DNA of 64,000 nucleotides, from NCBI RefSeq assembly GCF_040364665.1, contig NZ_BAABWX010000001.1, forward strand, positions 992,001 to 1,056,000, in the 5' to 3' direction. Under the pieces are notes generated by a model. The model did not search any database and was not told where the DNA came from. It worked only from the letters and a program-made list of their open reading frames with translations. This DNA is from Cognatishimia sp. WU-CL00825. GTDB lineage: Bacteria > Pseudomonadota > Alphaproteobacteria > Rhodobacterales > Rhodobacteraceae. Below are positions 1 through 9,766 of this stretch, in pieces; position 1 is the stretch's first letter, and the number at the start of each line of letters is the position of its first letter. The position numbers and the translations under genes are program-made.

Positions 1-1395
1 CATCACGTTTGACAGATCATATTCCACCTCAAGGTAGTGATCGACAAAGGTGCTGTTCTGTTCCGGATCCAACACTTCCAACATGGCTGACGCGGGATCG
101 CCGCGAAAATCCTGACCCATCTTGTCGATTTCATCCAGCAAGATCAAAGGGTTGGTGGTCTTGGCCTTTTTCAACGCCTGAATGATTTTACCCGGCATAG
201 AGCCAATATAAGTCCGGCGGTGCCCACGAATTTCGCTTTCGTCGCGCACGCCACCCAGCGAGATGCGAATGAATTCGCGACCTGTTGCCTTGGCCACAGA
301 TTTCCCAAGCGACGTCTTACCAACCCCCGGAGGGCCAACAAGACACATGATCGGGCCTTTTAGCTTTTTGGAACGCTGTTGCACCGCCAAATATTCCACG
401 ATGCGCTCTTTGACCTTATCAAGGCCATAGTGGTCATCGTCCAGTTTCGCTTGGGCCTGAACCAGGTTCTTTTTAACCCGCGATTTGTTGCCCCAAGGAA
501 TGGACAGCATCCAATCCAGATAGTTGCGCACCACGGTGGCTTCGGCTGACATGGGCGACATGTTTTTCAGCTTCTTCAGCTCAGCATCCGCCTTTTCTTT
601 GGCTTCTTTGCTCAGCTTGGTAGCGGCGATCTTTTCCTCCAGCTCCTGGATTTCTCCAGCGCCTTCTTCGCCATCACCCAATTCCTTCTGAATGGCCTTC
701 ATTTGCTCATTCAGGTAATACTCACGCTGCGTTTTCTCCATCTGAGATTTCACACGTGTTTTGATCTTTTTCTCGACCTGCAGCACAGACATTTCGCCCT
801 GCATCAGACCATAGACTTTTTCCAAACGTTCGCTGACCGAAAGCGTTTCCAAAAGCTCTTGCTTTTGGTCAACTTCAACACCCAAGTGTCCCGCAACCAA
901 ATCCGCCAAACGCGCAGGTTCGCCGGTTTCAGAAACCGCAGCCAGCGCTTCTTCTGGAATGTTTTTCTTAACCTTGGCGTAGCGCTCAAACTCGTCCCCG
1001 ACCGAGCGCAACAAAGCCTCGATGGTGGTCGCGTCACCAGGCATTTCCGGCAGATATTCTGCGGTTGCCTCAAAAAACATCTCGTTTTCAATAAAGTCAT
1101 TGATGATCACCCGCGACTGGCCTTCGACCAGCACTTTCACGGTGCCATCGGGCAGCTTGAGCAGTTGAAGCACATTGGCCAAAACGCCCGTTCGATAAAT
1201 GCTTTCCGCCTCCGGGTCGTCCTCTGCTGGGTCAATCTGACTGGCAAGCAGAATTTGCTTATCATCCTGCATCACTTCTTCAAGCGCGCGCACAGATTTT
1301 TCGCGGCCCACAAACAGTGGCACAATCATATGGGGGAACACCACAATATCGCGCAACGGCAATACCGGGTAAGATGAATTGAGTGGCTCTTGCAT
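1..1395 (-). CDS. lon: ATP-dependent protease Lon, N-terminal part (cut by window edge)
   Basis: Lon is a cytoplasmic AAA+ serine protease that degrades misfolded and regulatory proteins. Reading leftward from the ATG at 1395, 465 codons stay open to the window edge. The protein begins [20 protein letters not shown], the usual start of the LON substrate-binding domain (about residues 9-200). A coiled linker follows, then the AAA+ module with Walker A GPPGVGKT at about residues 354-361 and Walker [10 protein letters not shown] near 420. The catalytic Ser/Lys protease domain lies outside the window, so completeness cannot be judged. Family length is about 800 residues. Identification is secure. 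Confidence 0.97.
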   Translation of the reverse strand, partial: MQEPLNSSYPVLPLRDIVVFPHMIVPLFVGREKSVRALEEVMQDDKQILLASQIDPAEDDPEAESIYRTGVLANVLQLLKLPDGTVKVLVEGQSRVIINDFIENEMFFEATAEYLPEMPGDATTIEALLRSVGDEFERYAKVKKNIPEEALAAVSETGEPARLADLVAGHLGVEVDQKQELLETLSVSERLEKVYGLMQGEMSVLQVEKKIKTRVKSQMEKTQREYYLNEQMKAIQKELGDGEEGAGEIQELEEKIAATKLSKEAKEKADAELKKLKNMSPMSAEATVVRNYLDWMLSIPWGNKSRVKKNLVQAQAKLDDDHYGLDKVKERIVEYLAVQQRSKKLKGPIMCLVGPPGVGKTSLGKSVAKATGREFIRISLGGVRDESEIRGHRRTYIGSMPGKIIQALKKAKTTNPLILLDEIDKMGQDFRGDPASAMLEVLDPEQNSTFVDHYLEVEYDLSNVM

Positions 1396-1721
1396 ACTCG
1401 GTCCTCATTCTTGGCAAGCAAGTCCGGCCCCACTTTGCGGCGACACTGACCTACTCCTATCAGGGAATTAAAACTGGGGCTGAGCCCCCGAGATTTCAAC
1501 CCTTATTTGTTGTTGGCGGTACAATGCCCTTGGCAAGAATTGGGTGCAAGCGACAAATCCCAACCATTTAGCCCAACTTAAAGGTTTTGCGTCGCAGGTT
1601 TCACAAATTAACAAATTTGCGTGCAATTTTCAATTTCTCAACGCATCCTAGAAAAAATTTTAGTGATCAAAAGAGTTGTTTGTCCGCTTGGTAAATGTGT
1701 TTGCAAAAGGAATTGCTCTGT
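1396..1721. other. Intergenic region between divergent lon and methyltransferase genes
   Basis: No convincing gene. It holds the candidate lon promoter and an AT-rich stretch (about 1575-1690) that probably carries the promoter of the rightward methyltransferase-like gene. A short open frame in the first 190 bases has no recognisable product. Confidence 0.5.
1471..1500 (-). promoter_or_regulatory. Candidate heat-shock (sigma-32 type) promoter of lon
   Basis: On the minus strand, GTTGAAA (1500-1494) and CCCCAGTTT (1479-1471) are separated by 14 bases, about 75-105 bases upstream of the lon ATG. This resembles the enterobacterial sigma-32 consensus CTTGAAA / CCCCATNT, and lon is a classic heat-shock gene. 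The -10 half is also part of a perfect short palindrome (GGGGCT-G-AGCCCC), so the match could be fortuitous. Confidence 0.4.
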
Positions 1722-2588
1722 ATGAAGTCCCTTATTTCTAAGCTGCTATATATGCGCGAATTTCGCAATTCTTTGGCCGGGGCCGCGACCCGGCAACTCA
1801 TTCGCAGCACTTCTGGTTGGTATAATTACTCTGTGGACTTCAAAGTTGATATGTTGGCTGTGGAACGGCCCCATTATGCCTGGTGCATGCTCAATGCCGC
1901 CCGTCTTGGGCAACTTTTAGGCCATGACCGCATTTCCACCATCGAATTTGGCGTCGCCGGGGGCAATGGGCTGGCTTACATGTGCGATTTTGCCAAAGAC
2001 GTCAAAGCGGTCACCGGCGTAACGGTTGACTGTTACGGCTTTGATACCGGCGCAGGCATGCCACCGCCCGAAGGCCCCTATGATCTGCCGTTTTGGTTTG
2101 CCGCCAAGCAATACAAGATGGATCAAGACGCTTTGCAAAAACGCGTGCCAGAGGCCAAATTGATCATCGGCGATATTCGCGAAACCATCGGTGATTTCAT
2201 CGAAACCCACCAACCCGCACCCATCGGCGCAGTTTTCAACGACACCGATTATCATTCCAGCACCCGCGAAACATTCCGCATCTACGACAAAGTCACCACC
2301 CACCCGCAACATTTCCTGCCGCGCAGCTTTATGTATTTTGATGATGTCTTGGGGTCCGAGTTGGAAATGTATGGGGCGCACAACGGGCAATTGCGCGCCA
2401 TATCAGAATTCAACGACAGCCAAGACGCTGTGCGCATCCACCGCAATCAAAACCTGATCCATCAAGACCACCTGCCCTATCGCCATCAAATTTACTATGG
2501 CCACTTGTTTGAGCACCCAGACTACAACCGCTATATCGGCGCGGGTCGCCAAGAGATCCTCGAAGACCTGCTGAAACTAAGCGCCTGA
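1722..2588 (+). CDS. Class I SAM-dependent methyltransferase-like protein
   Basis: A 288-residue protein with a likely SAM-binding motif I, EFGVAGGNGL at about residues 77-86. A CYGFDTGAG segment and GDIRETI follow where further strands of a Rossmann methyltransferase would lie, then YFDDVLG near residue 208. It resembles the TylF/MycF-like group that methylates sugars or small secondary products; no substrate can be assigned. The ATG at 1722 is preferred over the in-frame ATG at 1695 because AAAGGA sits about 8-10 bases before it. It stands alone, divergent from lon. The N-terminal 40 residues are basic and lack a signal peptide. Confidence 0.6.
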   Translation: MKSLISKLLYMREFRNSLAGAATRQLIRSTSGWYNYSVDFKVDMLAVERPHYAWCMLNAARLGQLLGHDRISTIEFGVAGGNGLAYMCDFAKDVKAVTGVTVDCYGFDTGAGMPPPEGPYDLPFWFAAKQYKMDQDALQKRVPEAKLIIGDIRETIGDFIETHQPAPIGAVFNDTDYHSSTRETFRIYDKVTTHPQHFLPRSFMYFDDVLGSELEMYGAHNGQLRAISEFNDSQDAVRIHRNQNLIHQDHLPYRHQIYYGHLFEHPDYNRYIGAGRQEILEDLLKLSA

Positions 2589-2761
2589 AAGGAAAAGGGG
2601 TTCAATCCGGGTTCCGCTACTGTTGGCCGATAGATCAAACTTTGGCGTGGATGGCCCTTTGGCAGAAATTGGAAGGAATTTTCGGTTTTAAAGATCGATT
2701 TTTTAAAACCGATTTAATATTGATATCCGAAATCTTAAATATTCAAAATTACGGAAATTTC

Positions 2762-3427
2762 ATGCTGAAATTAGTGACTGCTTTAACACTTTTCGCGCTG
2801 TCTTCGATCGCGCGTGCCGCAGGGACTTCAGAAAATCAAGATGTGGTGATCCACCCAGCTCACGCGGATTATGCGGAATTGGCGAATTTATGGACACAAT
2901 GGAGTTTTTCTTTCCCAGATAAACTACGCCCCCAAAAAAGCCGCTGGGGACTGGCATGTAATTTGAACCAATCTGGCAATGTTTGGTTTCTCTCAAATTC
3001 CGACCAATCAAAACCTGTAAATCGAACATGCGAAATTCCAACAGGAAAATCTCTGTTTTTCCCAATCCTAGAGAACATCGTCTTTAATCCGCCAAATCTT
3101 AATTTAACCTGTGATGACGTTCAGGACACAGCCTAATTTGAGCCGAATCCAAATTATCAAATTCAGATCGAGCTTGACGGCGAAATTATTCCGATTTCAA
3201 ACGATTATATAATAAAATCTACTCCGTGCTTTGATCTGTTTGGTAACCTTTCAGCTTCTGCTAACGCGCCCACTTATTACCCCAGTTCAACTTCCGGCTA
3301 TTGGGTCCTCACCAATCCTTTACCAATTGGACAGCACGAACTTACGATTTCAGCAAAATTCATTGACCCAACGCGTCACAAAGAAAATGTTATGTTGGAT
3401 GTCCATTATCTTTTGACGGTCAAATAA
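2762..3427 (+). pseudogene. Secreted protein of unknown function, interrupted by one in-frame TAA
   Basis: From the ATG at 2762 a clear signal peptide (MLKLVTALTLFALSSIARAA) is followed by WTQWSFSF, a Gly/Trp/Phe core (NVWFL) and RTCEIPTGKSLFFPI, a pattern typical of a family of secreted bacterial proteins of unknown role. The frame stops at TAA (3134-3136, codon 125). The same frame then stays open for 96 more codons to a second TAA at 3425-3427 and still looks like folded protein (YWVLTNPL, HELTISAKF, LDVHYLLTVK). The intact product would be 221 residues. A single nonsense change is the simplest explanation. The region is AT-richer than its neighbours, and the gene ends 2 bases from tgt, convergently. 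Confidence 0.75.
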
Positions 3428-3429
3428 TC

Positions 3430-4560
3430 TCACAACGGCTCAATATCACCCTGCACACGCCCCGCGTGAAAGCCCTTCTCCCAGGCCTCAAACGTGCCTA
3501 CGGCAATCGCCTTGCGCATCCCATCCATAATGTCTTGGAAATACTGCAGGTTATGCCAGGTCAGCAACATGCCGGAAATCATCTCGTTTGACCGAAACAC
3601 GTGGTGCAAATAGGCGCGTGAATAGTTTGTGCAGGCCGGGCATGAACACCCCTCATCCAAGGGCCGCGGATCATCCGCATGGCGCGCGTTTTTGATATTC
3701 ACCACGCCATTTCGGGTAAACGCCTGGCCCGTGCGACCAGAGCGGCTGGGCAGCACACAGTCCATCATGTCGATGCCGCGTTTCACCGCGCCCACGATGT
3801 CATCGGGCTTTCCAACCCCCATCAGGTACCGCGGCTTGTCCTTTGGCAACATGCCCGGCGCATAATCCAGACACTCAAACATGGCCTCTTGGCCCTCGCC
3901 CACAGCCAATCCGCCAATGGCATAGCCATCAAAGCCGATCTTGGTCAGCGCCTCTGCGCTTTCTTGCCGGAAATCCTGCTCAAGCCCGCCCTGTACAATG
4001 CCAAACAGCCCGTGCCCCGGACGATCGCCAAAGGCGTCTTTTGACCGTTCCGCCCATCGCATCGACAAACGCATGGATTCAGCAATCCGGTTGCGATCCG
4101 CAGGCAAGGCCGGGCATTCGTCAAAACACATCACGATGTCAGACCCCAATAGGTTCTGGATCTCCATAGACCGTTCTGGCGTCAACTCATGCTTTGACCC
4201 ATCAATATGGCTTTTGAAGGTCACGCCCTTTTCGGTCAGCTTGCGCAGCCCGGCCAGTGACATCACCTGAAACCCACCGGAATCGGTCAAAATCGGCCGT
4301 TCCCAATTCATGAACTTGTGCAAACCACCCAATCGATCAATGCGTTCTGCCGTTGGGCGCAGCATCAAATGATAGGTATTGCCCAGCAAGATATCCGCGC
4401 CCGTCGAGCGCACGCTTTCCGGCATCATCGCCTTGACCGTCGCCGCCGTGCCAACCGGCATAAAGGCCGGCGTGCGGATCTCTCCGCGCGGTGTGTTGAT
4501 CACCCCGGTACGGGCTTTGCCATCGGTTGCTTTCAGTTCAAAAGAGATGCGGCTTGTCAT
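3430..4560 (-). CDS. tgt: Queuine/preQ1 tRNA-guanine transglycosylase
   Basis: Exchanges guanine-34 of GUN-anticodon tRNAs for preQ1 in queuosine synthesis. The 376-residue protein has the family length. [10 protein letters not shown] places the catalytic Asp at about residue 93. [12 protein letters not shown] carries the second active-site Asp and the guanine-recognition loop. The zinc site appears as CSCPAC followed by a downstream His (YLHHVF). The start [14 protein letters not shown] matches the usual family N-terminus. The gene runs leftward toward the broken secreted-protein gene, and no other queuosine gene is adjacent. Confidence 0.97.
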   Translation of the reverse strand: MTSRISFELKATDGKARTGVINTPRGEIRTPAFMPVGTAATVKAMMPESVRSTGADILLGNTYHLMLRPTAERIDRLGGLHKFMNWERPILTDSGGFQVMSLAGLRKLTEKGVTFKSHIDGSKHELTPERSMEIQNLLGSDIVMCFDECPALPADRNRIAESMRLSMRWAERSKDAFGDRPGHGLFGIVQGGLEQDFRQESAEALTKIGFDGYAIGGLAVGEGQEAMFECLDYAPGMLPKDKPRYLMGVGKPDDIVGAVKRGIDMMDCVLPSRSGRTGQAFTRNGVVNIKNARHADDPRPLDEGCSCPACTNYSRAYLHHVFRSNEMISGMLLTWHNLQYFQDIMDGMRKAIAVGTFEAWEKGFHAGRVQGDIEPL

Positions 4561-4713
4561 CGGGTCACCTTTTCAAGGCGTTTGGAGGTTAAACTTGCCA
4601 AACAAGTTGATTTCGAAACGCTTTTGCTTTGCGCAATCCTTACGCTGCCTTATCAAGCTTGTAAAACAGCTCGCTTTCTCCCACCTGAGAGTCAGTAAAC
4701 ATTCGAGGATCTT

Positions 4714-5604
4714 ATGACCGAAGACATGATTTTTAACCTAATTTCACAAAACATTGTTCTGCTTTTGGGCGCGCTATTTCTGATCATTGTGATCTTCAAA
4801 GGTATTCGAATCGTGCCCCAATCTGAAAAACACGTGGTTGAACGTTTTGGCCGCCTCAAATCGGTGCTTGGGCCAGGCATCAATTTTGTGGTGCCCTTTC
4901 TTGATGTCGTGCGTCACCAAATCTCGATCTTGGAACGCCAATTGCCCACCGCCAGCCAGGACGCCATCACCAAAGACAACGTGCTGGTCCAGGTGGATAC
5001 TTCGGTGTTCTACCGCATCACCGAGCCGGAAAAGACCGTCTACCGCATCCGCGACGTGGACGGCGCGATCTCAACCACCGTTGCCGGTATTGTGCGGGCT
5101 GAAATCGGCAAAATGGATCTGGACGAGGTGCAATCCAACCGCGCCCATCTGATTGGCACCATCAAAGCCCTGGTCGAAGACGCGGTGGATGATTGGGGCA
5201 TCCAGGTCACCCGTGCCGAAATTCTGGACGTGAACCTTGACCAAGCCACTCGCGACGCCATGCTGCAACAGCTCAATGCCGAACGCGCCCGCCGCGCTCA
5301 GGTGACCGAAGCCGAGGGGGCCAAGCGCTCTGTCGAGCTGCACGCAGACGCCGAACTTTACGAAGCCGAACAAAAAGCCAAAGCCCGCCGCATCAGTGCG
5401 GACGCCGAAGCCTATGCCACCCAGGTCGTCGCAGTTGCCATCAAAGAAAACGGCATCGAGGCGGCGCAATACCAAGTGGCTCTCAAACAAGTCGAGGCGC
5501 TGAATGCGCTGGGCAATGGCGATGGCAAACAAACCATAATCCTGCCCGCCGCTGCTCTCGAAGCCTTTGGCGATGCCTTTAAACTGCTGAAAGGCGGTTC
5601 TTGA
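4714..5604 (+). CDS. SPFH/Band 7 membrane protein (stomatin/QmcA-like)
   Basis: 296 residues: one N-terminal membrane segment (about 8-30), then the Band 7 domain (GIRIVPQSEKHVVERFGRLKSVLGPG onward, to about 200). An Ala/Glu-rich coiled coil follows (AERARRAQVTEAEGAKRSVELHADAEL in blocks), with a short C-terminal tail. Such proteins form membrane-anchored oligomeric rings and microdomains. GAGG lies 8 bases before the ATG. The stop overlaps the next start (TGATG), coupling it to the NfeD-like gene; SPFH-NfeD pairs are a widespread functional unit in membrane protein quality control. Confidence 0.92.
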   Translation: MTEDMIFNLISQNIVLLLGALFLIIVIFKGIRIVPQSEKHVVERFGRLKSVLGPGINFVVPFLDVVRHQISILERQLPTASQDAITKDNVLVQVDTSVFYRITEPEKTVYRIRDVDGAISTTVAGIVRAEIGKMDLDEVQSNRAHLIGTIKALVEDAVDDWGIQVTRAEILDVNLDQATRDAMLQQLNAERARRAQVTEAEGAKRSVELHADAELYEAEQKAKARRISADAEAYATQVVAVAIKENGIEAAQYQVALKQVEALNALGNGDGKQTIILPAAALEAFGDAFKLLKGGS

Positions 5605-5879
5605 TGGCAGATCTCATCACAACCTGGTGGATCTGGCTTGCGGCCGCCCTGATCCTCGGAATTGCCGAAATGATGTTGCCGGGCTTCATATTCCTGGGCT
5701 TTGCCATTGGGGCCGCGCTTGTCGGACTGGCACTGCTGGGCCCGCTTGCTCTATTGTCACCTGCCGCGATCACTCTGATCTTTGCCGGCCTATCCTTGGC
5801 CGCTTGGCTGGTATTGCGCCGTATCTTTTCGTTGCCAAAAGGCCAGGTCAAAACCTTTGACCACGACATCAACGACTAA
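5604..5879 (+). CDS. NfeD-family membrane protein (short form)
   Basis: A 91-residue protein whose ATG overlaps the stop of the SPFH gene by one base. It has two or three hydrophobic segments (WWIWLAAALILGIAEMMLPG, GFAIGAALVGLALLG, then ALLSPAAITLIFAGLSLAAWLVL) and ends in a short polar tail. It corresponds to the short NfeD type without the ClpP-like protease domain; a terminal OB-fold, common in the family, is missing or very small here. Function is inferred from its translational coupling to the stomatin-like protein. Confidence 0.85.
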   Translation: MADLITTWWIWLAAALILGIAEMMLPGFIFLGFAIGAALVGLALLGPLALLSPAAITLIFAGLSLAAWLVLRRIFSLPKGQVKTFDHDIND

Positions 5880-5897
5880 TACCATTCCAAAAAAGGC

Positions 5898-5921
5898 CCG
5901 CGCCTTAACCCATTGGCGCGG
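5898..5921 (-). terminator. Hairpin, terminator-like only on the minus strand
   Basis: CCGCGCC (5898-5904) and GGCGCGG (5915-5921) form a 7-bp stem. The T-run needed for termination follows only when read leftward (AAAAAA at 5889-5894 on the plus strand), although both flanking genes run rightward. It may be a repeat-type hairpin rather than a true terminator. Confidence 0.35.
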
Positions 5922-5956
5922 CCCGCCCTGACCAAAGGCCCTATATTCACCTTTGC

Positions 5957-5976
5957 AAAAATACTCCCGCCGGAGG
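5957..5976 (+). repeat. Copy 1 of a 20-bp dispersed element
   Basis: AAAATACTCCCGCCGGAGGC occurs here and, identically and in the same orientation, at 29207-29226, both times in non-coding DNA just ahead of a gene. CTCC and GGAG can form a short hairpin with a four-base loop. Both copies precede a purine/pyrimidine-biased leader of 50-150 bases. Confidence 0.7.
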
Positions 5977-6119
5977 CCCCCAGCTCAAATCTTGGCCCTG
6001 CGCTTTATGCTCTTTTTGCGCTGTTTCGGGCCATCGCAACAGAAATACCTCTCTGCGCCCCTCTGGACGCCCACGCTCCTATTCCCTATATGAGCAGTCA
6101 GGATTGATCAGGAAAGCAA

Positions 6120-6482
6120 ATGACTCAAGAATCCCAACCGATCGAGGGCACCCCCCTTATTGCCCCCTCCAGCACCGACCACCCGCTGCACGAAGCGGCT
6201 GTCGAGGCCTGTCGCAGTGTCTTTGACCCTGAAATTCCCGTGAATATCTATGATCTTGGTCTGATCTATACCATTGAAATCAATGACGAGTCCGAGATCA
6301 ACGTCAAGATGAGCCTGACCGCCCCTGGCTGCCCGGTAGCAGGCGAAATGCCGGGCTGGGTCGAAGAGGCCATTTCTGGCGTTCCCGGCGTCAAAACCGT
6401 GGCCGTCGAACTGGTCTGGGAACCACCCTGGGGCATGGAGATGATGTCAGACGAGGCCCGCCTCGAACTCGGTTTCATGTAA
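6120..6482 (+). CDS. sufT: SUF system Fe-S assembly protein, MIP18/DUF59 family (SufT-like)
   Basis: A 120-residue protein with the MIP18/PF01883 signature: CRSVFDPEIPVNIYDLGLIY, then MSLTAPGCPVAGEMP and VELVWEPPWGMEMMSDEARLELG. The Cys in TAPGCP is the conserved family cysteine. These proteins help target or mature Fe-S clusters. The ATG follows GGAAAG. It stands 78 bases before an A-type carrier gene with the same orientation, so the two probably act together although no sufBCDS genes are in the window. Confidence 0.9.
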   Translation: MTQESQPIEGTPLIAPSSTDHPLHEAAVEACRSVFDPEIPVNIYDLGLIYTIEINDESEINVKMSLTAPGCPVAGEMPGWVEEAISGVPGVKTVAVELVWEPPWGMEMMSDEARLELGFM

Positions 6483-6560
6483 TCCTCGCGATATTCTCTC
6501 ATCCTGCCATGTTGAAAACCTGCGCCAGAGCGCATAATTTGATGGCATAGGAGACACACT

Positions 6561-6911
6561 ATGTTTGGTATTCCCGGCAAACAGGCCGTATCCATCACGT
6601 CCAAAGCGGCGGCGCAGATCGTCAAACTCATGGACCGCGAGGGCCACGAGGGGCTGCGCATTGGCGTCAAAAAAGGCGGCTGCGCAGGCATGGAATACAC
6701 CATGGAATACGTGGATGAACGCGATCCAATGGACGAAGTTGTCGAAGAAGGTGGTGCCCGCGTCATGATCGCCCCCATGGCGCAGATGTTCCTGTTCGGA
6801 ACAGAGATCGATTACGAAGTCTCGCTGTTGGAAGCCGGATTTAAATTCAACAACCCAAATGTCACCGAAGCCTGTGGGTGTGGTGAATCCATCAAATTTG
6901 AGGGCATGTAA
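6561..6911 (+). CDS. A-type Fe-S cluster carrier (IscA/SufA/HesB family)
   Basis: A 116-residue protein with the three conserved cysteines of A-type carriers: C41 (KKGGCAGMEY) and C105/C107 (ACGCGES). These bind a 2Fe-2S or 4Fe-4S cluster for transfer to target enzymes. A short N-terminal extension (MFGIPGKQAV) precedes the fold. Whether it is SufA-, IscA- or ErpA-like cannot be settled from sequence alone; the neighbouring SufT-like gene favours the SUF pathway. A terminator hairpin follows at 6950. Confidence 0.9.
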   Translation: MFGIPGKQAVSITSKAAAQIVKLMDREGHEGLRIGVKKGGCAGMEYTMEYVDERDPMDEVVEEGGARVMIAPMAQMFLFGTEIDYEVSLLEAGFKFNNPNVTEACGCGESIKFEGM

Positions 6912-6949
6912 GCCCCAGCTTTGCGCCAGCTCAGCCTTTGCTAAATTCG

Positions 6950-6973
6950 GGCGCGTCTGACTGACGCGCCTTT
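6950..6973 (+). terminator. Intrinsic terminator after the A-type carrier gene
   Basis: GGCGCGTC (6950-6957) pairs perfectly with GACGCGCC (6963-6970) around a 5-base loop and is followed by TTT. The U-tract is short, so termination may be partial. Confidence 0.65.
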
Positions 6974-7062
6974 GCTGTTAGCGATACCATAAAACTTGAC
7001 GTCTGCCCCCATAGCCCGCAAAAGACCCTTAACTATTCTTATTTGATGTTAAGGGAGGCCAC

Positions 7063-7809
7063 ATGCGCCGTAAACTTGCCGCTGGTAACTGGAAAATGAA
7101 CGGCGTCACTGCCAATCTGTCTGAACTGTCCAATATGAAAGACGCCGCAGACACAAAACAAACCGATGTTTTGATCTGCACACCAGCTCCCCTTATCTCG
7201 CGTGCCTCAGTCACCGCCGAAGGCAGCAACATCGCCATCGGCGGTCAGGATTGCCACGCAAACGCCTCTGGCGCGCACACAGGCGATATCTCGGCTGAAA
7301 TGCTGGTGGATGCAGGCGCAGATTACGTCATCACGGGTCACTCTGAACGCCGCGTCGATCACGGCGAAACCGATGCCATTGTCGCTGCTAAATCATCCAG
7401 TGCCTATGCCAACGATCTGGTGGCAGTCATTTGTCTTGGCGAAAGCTTGCAAGAACGTGAAAGCGGCCAAACGCTTGACGTCATTGGTACACAGCTTGCG
7501 GGCTCTACGCCTGACGCAGCCACTGCCGACAACACCGTGATTGCCTATGAACCCGTCTGGGCCATCGGCACCGGCAAAGTCCCAACACTGGAGCAAATTG
7601 CCGAAGTGCATGACTTCATCCGCGCAGGTCTGACCGAACGGTTTGGCGACGACGGCGACGGCATGCGCATTCTCTATGGCGGCTCAGTCAAACCCAGCAA
7701 CGCCACTGAGATCTTTGCTGTGTCTAATGTCGACGGCGCTCTGGTGGGCGGTGCCAGCCTCAAGGCAGATGACTTTAACGCCATCATTTCCGCACTCGAC
7801 GTCAGTTAA
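7063..7809 (+). CDS. tpiA: Triosephosphate isomerase
   Basis: Interconverts dihydroxyacetone phosphate and glyceraldehyde 3-phosphate. The 248-residue protein has the full active site: GNWKMNG with K11, GHSERR with H93, and [12 protein letters not shown] with E163 and the flexible loop 6. The phosphate-binding GGSVKPSNA and [11 protein letters not shown] motifs lie near the C-terminus. GGGAGG stands 7-8 bases before the ATG. The gene is monocistronic, ending at a shared bidirectional terminator. Confidence 0.98.
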   Translation: MRRKLAAGNWKMNGVTANLSELSNMKDAADTKQTDVLICTPAPLISRASVTAEGSNIAIGGQDCHANASGAHTGDISAEMLVDAGADYVITGHSERRVDHGETDAIVAAKSSSAYANDLVAVICLGESLQERESGQTLDVIGTQLAGSTPDAATADNTVIAYEPVWAIGTGKVPTLEQIAEVHDFIRAGLTERFGDDGDGMRILYGGSVKPSNATEIFAVSNVDGALVGGASLKADDFNAIISALDVS

Positions 7810-7824
7810 GACCCAACTACACAA

Positions 7825-7856
7825 AAAAAGGCGCGCCCGTCACAGCGCGCCTTTTT
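7825..7856. terminator. Bidirectional terminator between tpiA and the SLC13-type transporter
   Basis: AAAAAGGCGCGC and GCGCGCCTTTTT form a perfect 12-bp stem with an 8-base loop. Flanking A and T tracts allow termination in both directions, fitting the convergent genes on either side. Confidence 0.9.
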
Positions 7857-7873
7857 CATTTCTTAGCAAATGC

Positions 7874-9766
7874 CTAAAACACAACATTCATCATCAGCAT
7901 AGAGACCACCAAGAACAAGATGGTCATGATGCCACCGCTTTTGACAAAATCCATCACCTTATAACCCGCTGGCCCCATGATCAGCGCGTTCACCTGATGG
8001 GTCGGGATCAAAAAGCTGTTTGACGTGCTGATCGCCACAGTCAGGGCAAAAATTGCCGGATCTCCTCCAGCCGCCAAGGCAATCGATACCGCCAATGGCA
8101 CCAGCAACACCGTGGCTCCGACATTGGACATCACCAAGGTGAATATCGTGGCCAGAACCGCCACACCGGTCTGCAAGGCCCAAAGCGGCCAACCATCCAG
8201 CAAAGCCAAAATCTGATGCGCAATCCATTCCGCTGTGCCCGTGCTTTGCACCGCCATGCCCAGCGGAATAAGACTGGCCAACAAAAACACCGTTGTCCAA
8301 CTGACTGCCTCATAGGCCTCATCGATATCCAGAACTTTGGTCAAAATCATGCCAACTGCGCCAGTCAGTAAACACAGCGACAAGCGCACATCACTGAACA
8401 GGATCAGACCCAGCGCAATCAGGAAGAACAACAGCGCCCAACCCAATTTCCGTGGTCGCATCTCCTCGCGTGGAAAATCGGTGGTCACAACCACAAAATC
8501 CCGGTTTTCGGTCAACCGTGTCAACGCTTCCCAAGTCGAGTGAATGACCAATGTGTCGCCAACCTTAAACGGCACTTCTGCAATCGCTGTTGGCTCGTGG
8601 TCCTCTGTGGCCACATAACTCATGGTCTCTTCGTCCCGGTGAATGGCCAACATGCTGGCCCCATAGGCCTTGCGAAAAACCAAATCATGGGCGGATTTGC
8701 CGACCAGGTTTGATCCGGGTGGAATAACCAGTTCAGCCACACCAGATTGGGTCGCCGCATAGTCCTCGGCGAAAACATCCAGCATCGGATGCAGAGTAAA
8801 GCCTTCGGCCTCGACCATTTGCATCACCTCTTTGCGCCGCGCCAACACCGCCAGGCGACAAGGTGCAGTGATTTCGGTGCGGATCAACGGCGCAAACCAG
8901 CGTTTACCCTGATAGGCAGAGCCGATCACATAGACATGATATTTCTGCATCAGATCATCAAAGGTCATGCCGCCGCAGCCATGCTCCTCATGAATGCTGA
9001 TCTCAAAAATATCGGTTTTCAGACCATAAATCCGCTTTAGATATTGTTTCAGACCCTGCGCACTGGTGCCGTCGCCGGCCTTACTGCCCTTAGGCAAAAC
9101 CCAACGGCCAAACACCACAAAATAAATGATCCCCGTCAGCACCAAACAAATGCCAACCGGTGTCACAGAGAACAGCCCAAAAGGTTCCATCTGCTGATCT
9201 GCTGGTAATGTTGTGTTGGCCGACAGGATCAAATCATTCAACAAAATCAAAGGAGAAGACCCAACCAATGTCATCGTGCCCCCCAAAATGGCGCAAAAGC
9301 CCATGGGCATCAAAAGGCGCGACAAGGGAATCTCGGTGCGCACCGAAATCCGGCTGACAACCGGCAAAAACAGCGCCGCCGCCCCAACGTTTTGCATAAA
9401 CGAAGAGATCACCCCAACCGTGCCGGAAATGATCGGTATAATCCGGCCTTCTGTGCTGCCCCCCCGCTTCAGAATGACCGCGGCCACTTTGTTCATCACC
9501 CCGGTTTTGTCCAACCCGGCCCCGATGATCATCACCGCAATGATCGATATCACAGCATTAGACGCAAAACCGTCAAACAGATGGGCCACGTCCGCCACGT
9601 TTTGCGTGCTGGGAAATTGCGATATCAATCCCAGCAACACCATCACCAAGATGGCCGCCAAGTCGATCCTCACAATTTCTGAAACAAATAAGAAAACAGT
9701 AAACGCCAGCAGGCCAAGCACCACCGACATTTCAAACGTCAAAGTAATAGATTCCAATTCGCGCAT
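7874..9766 (-). CDS. SLC13/DASS-family anion transporter with RCK_C (TrkA-C) domain
   Basis: About 630 residues: an N-terminal half with roughly six membrane segments, a soluble insertion (about residues 220-415) containing at least one TrkA-C type domain (ELVIPPGSNLVGKSAHDL...GDTLVIHS), then a C-terminal half with further membrane segments (LLVPLAVSIALAAGG; SNSFLIPTHQVNALIMGPAGY near the end). This is the layout of bacterial sodium/anion or sulfate-type permeases; the substrate is unknown. The start is uncertain: AGGAGG directly abuts the ATG at 9766, which is too close, and sits 9 bases before an in-frame TTG at 9757, the better-spaced start. The P450 gene diverges from it. Confidence 0.85.
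   Translation of the reverse strand: MRELESITLTFEMSVVLGLLAFTVFLFVSEIVRIDLAAILVMVLLGLISQFPSTQNVADVAHLFDGFASNAVISIIAVMIIGAGLDKTGVMNKVAAVILKRGGSTEGRIIPIISGTVGVISSFMQNVGAAALFLPVVSRISVRTEIPLSRLLMPMGFCAILGGTMTLVGSSPLILLNDLILSANTTLPADQQMEPFGLFSVTPVGICLVLTGIIYFVVFGRWVLPKGSKAGDGTSAQGLKQYLKRIYGLKTDIFEISIHEEHGCGGMTFDDLMQKYHVYVIGSAYQGKRWFAPLIRTEITAPCRLAVLARRKEVMQMVEAEGFTLHPMLDVFAEDYAATQSGVAELVIPPGSNLVGKSAHDLVFRKAYGASMLAIHRDEETMSYVATEDHEPTAIAEVPFKVGDTLVIHSTWEALTRLTENRDFVVVTTDFPREEMRPRKLGWALLFFLIALGLILFSDVRLSLCLLTGAVGMILTKVLDIDEAYEAVSWTTVFLLASLIPLGMAVQSTGTAEWIAHQILALLDGWPLWALQTGVAVLATIFTLVMSNVGATVLLVPLAVSIALAAGGDPAIFALTVAISTSNSFLIPTHQVNALIMGPAGYKVMDFVKSGGIMTILFLVVSMLMMNVVF

Noticed and set aside
703..1377. 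224-codon plus-strand frame over lon
   Set aside because: Antisense to lon with a His/Phe/Gln-rich product typical of shadows.
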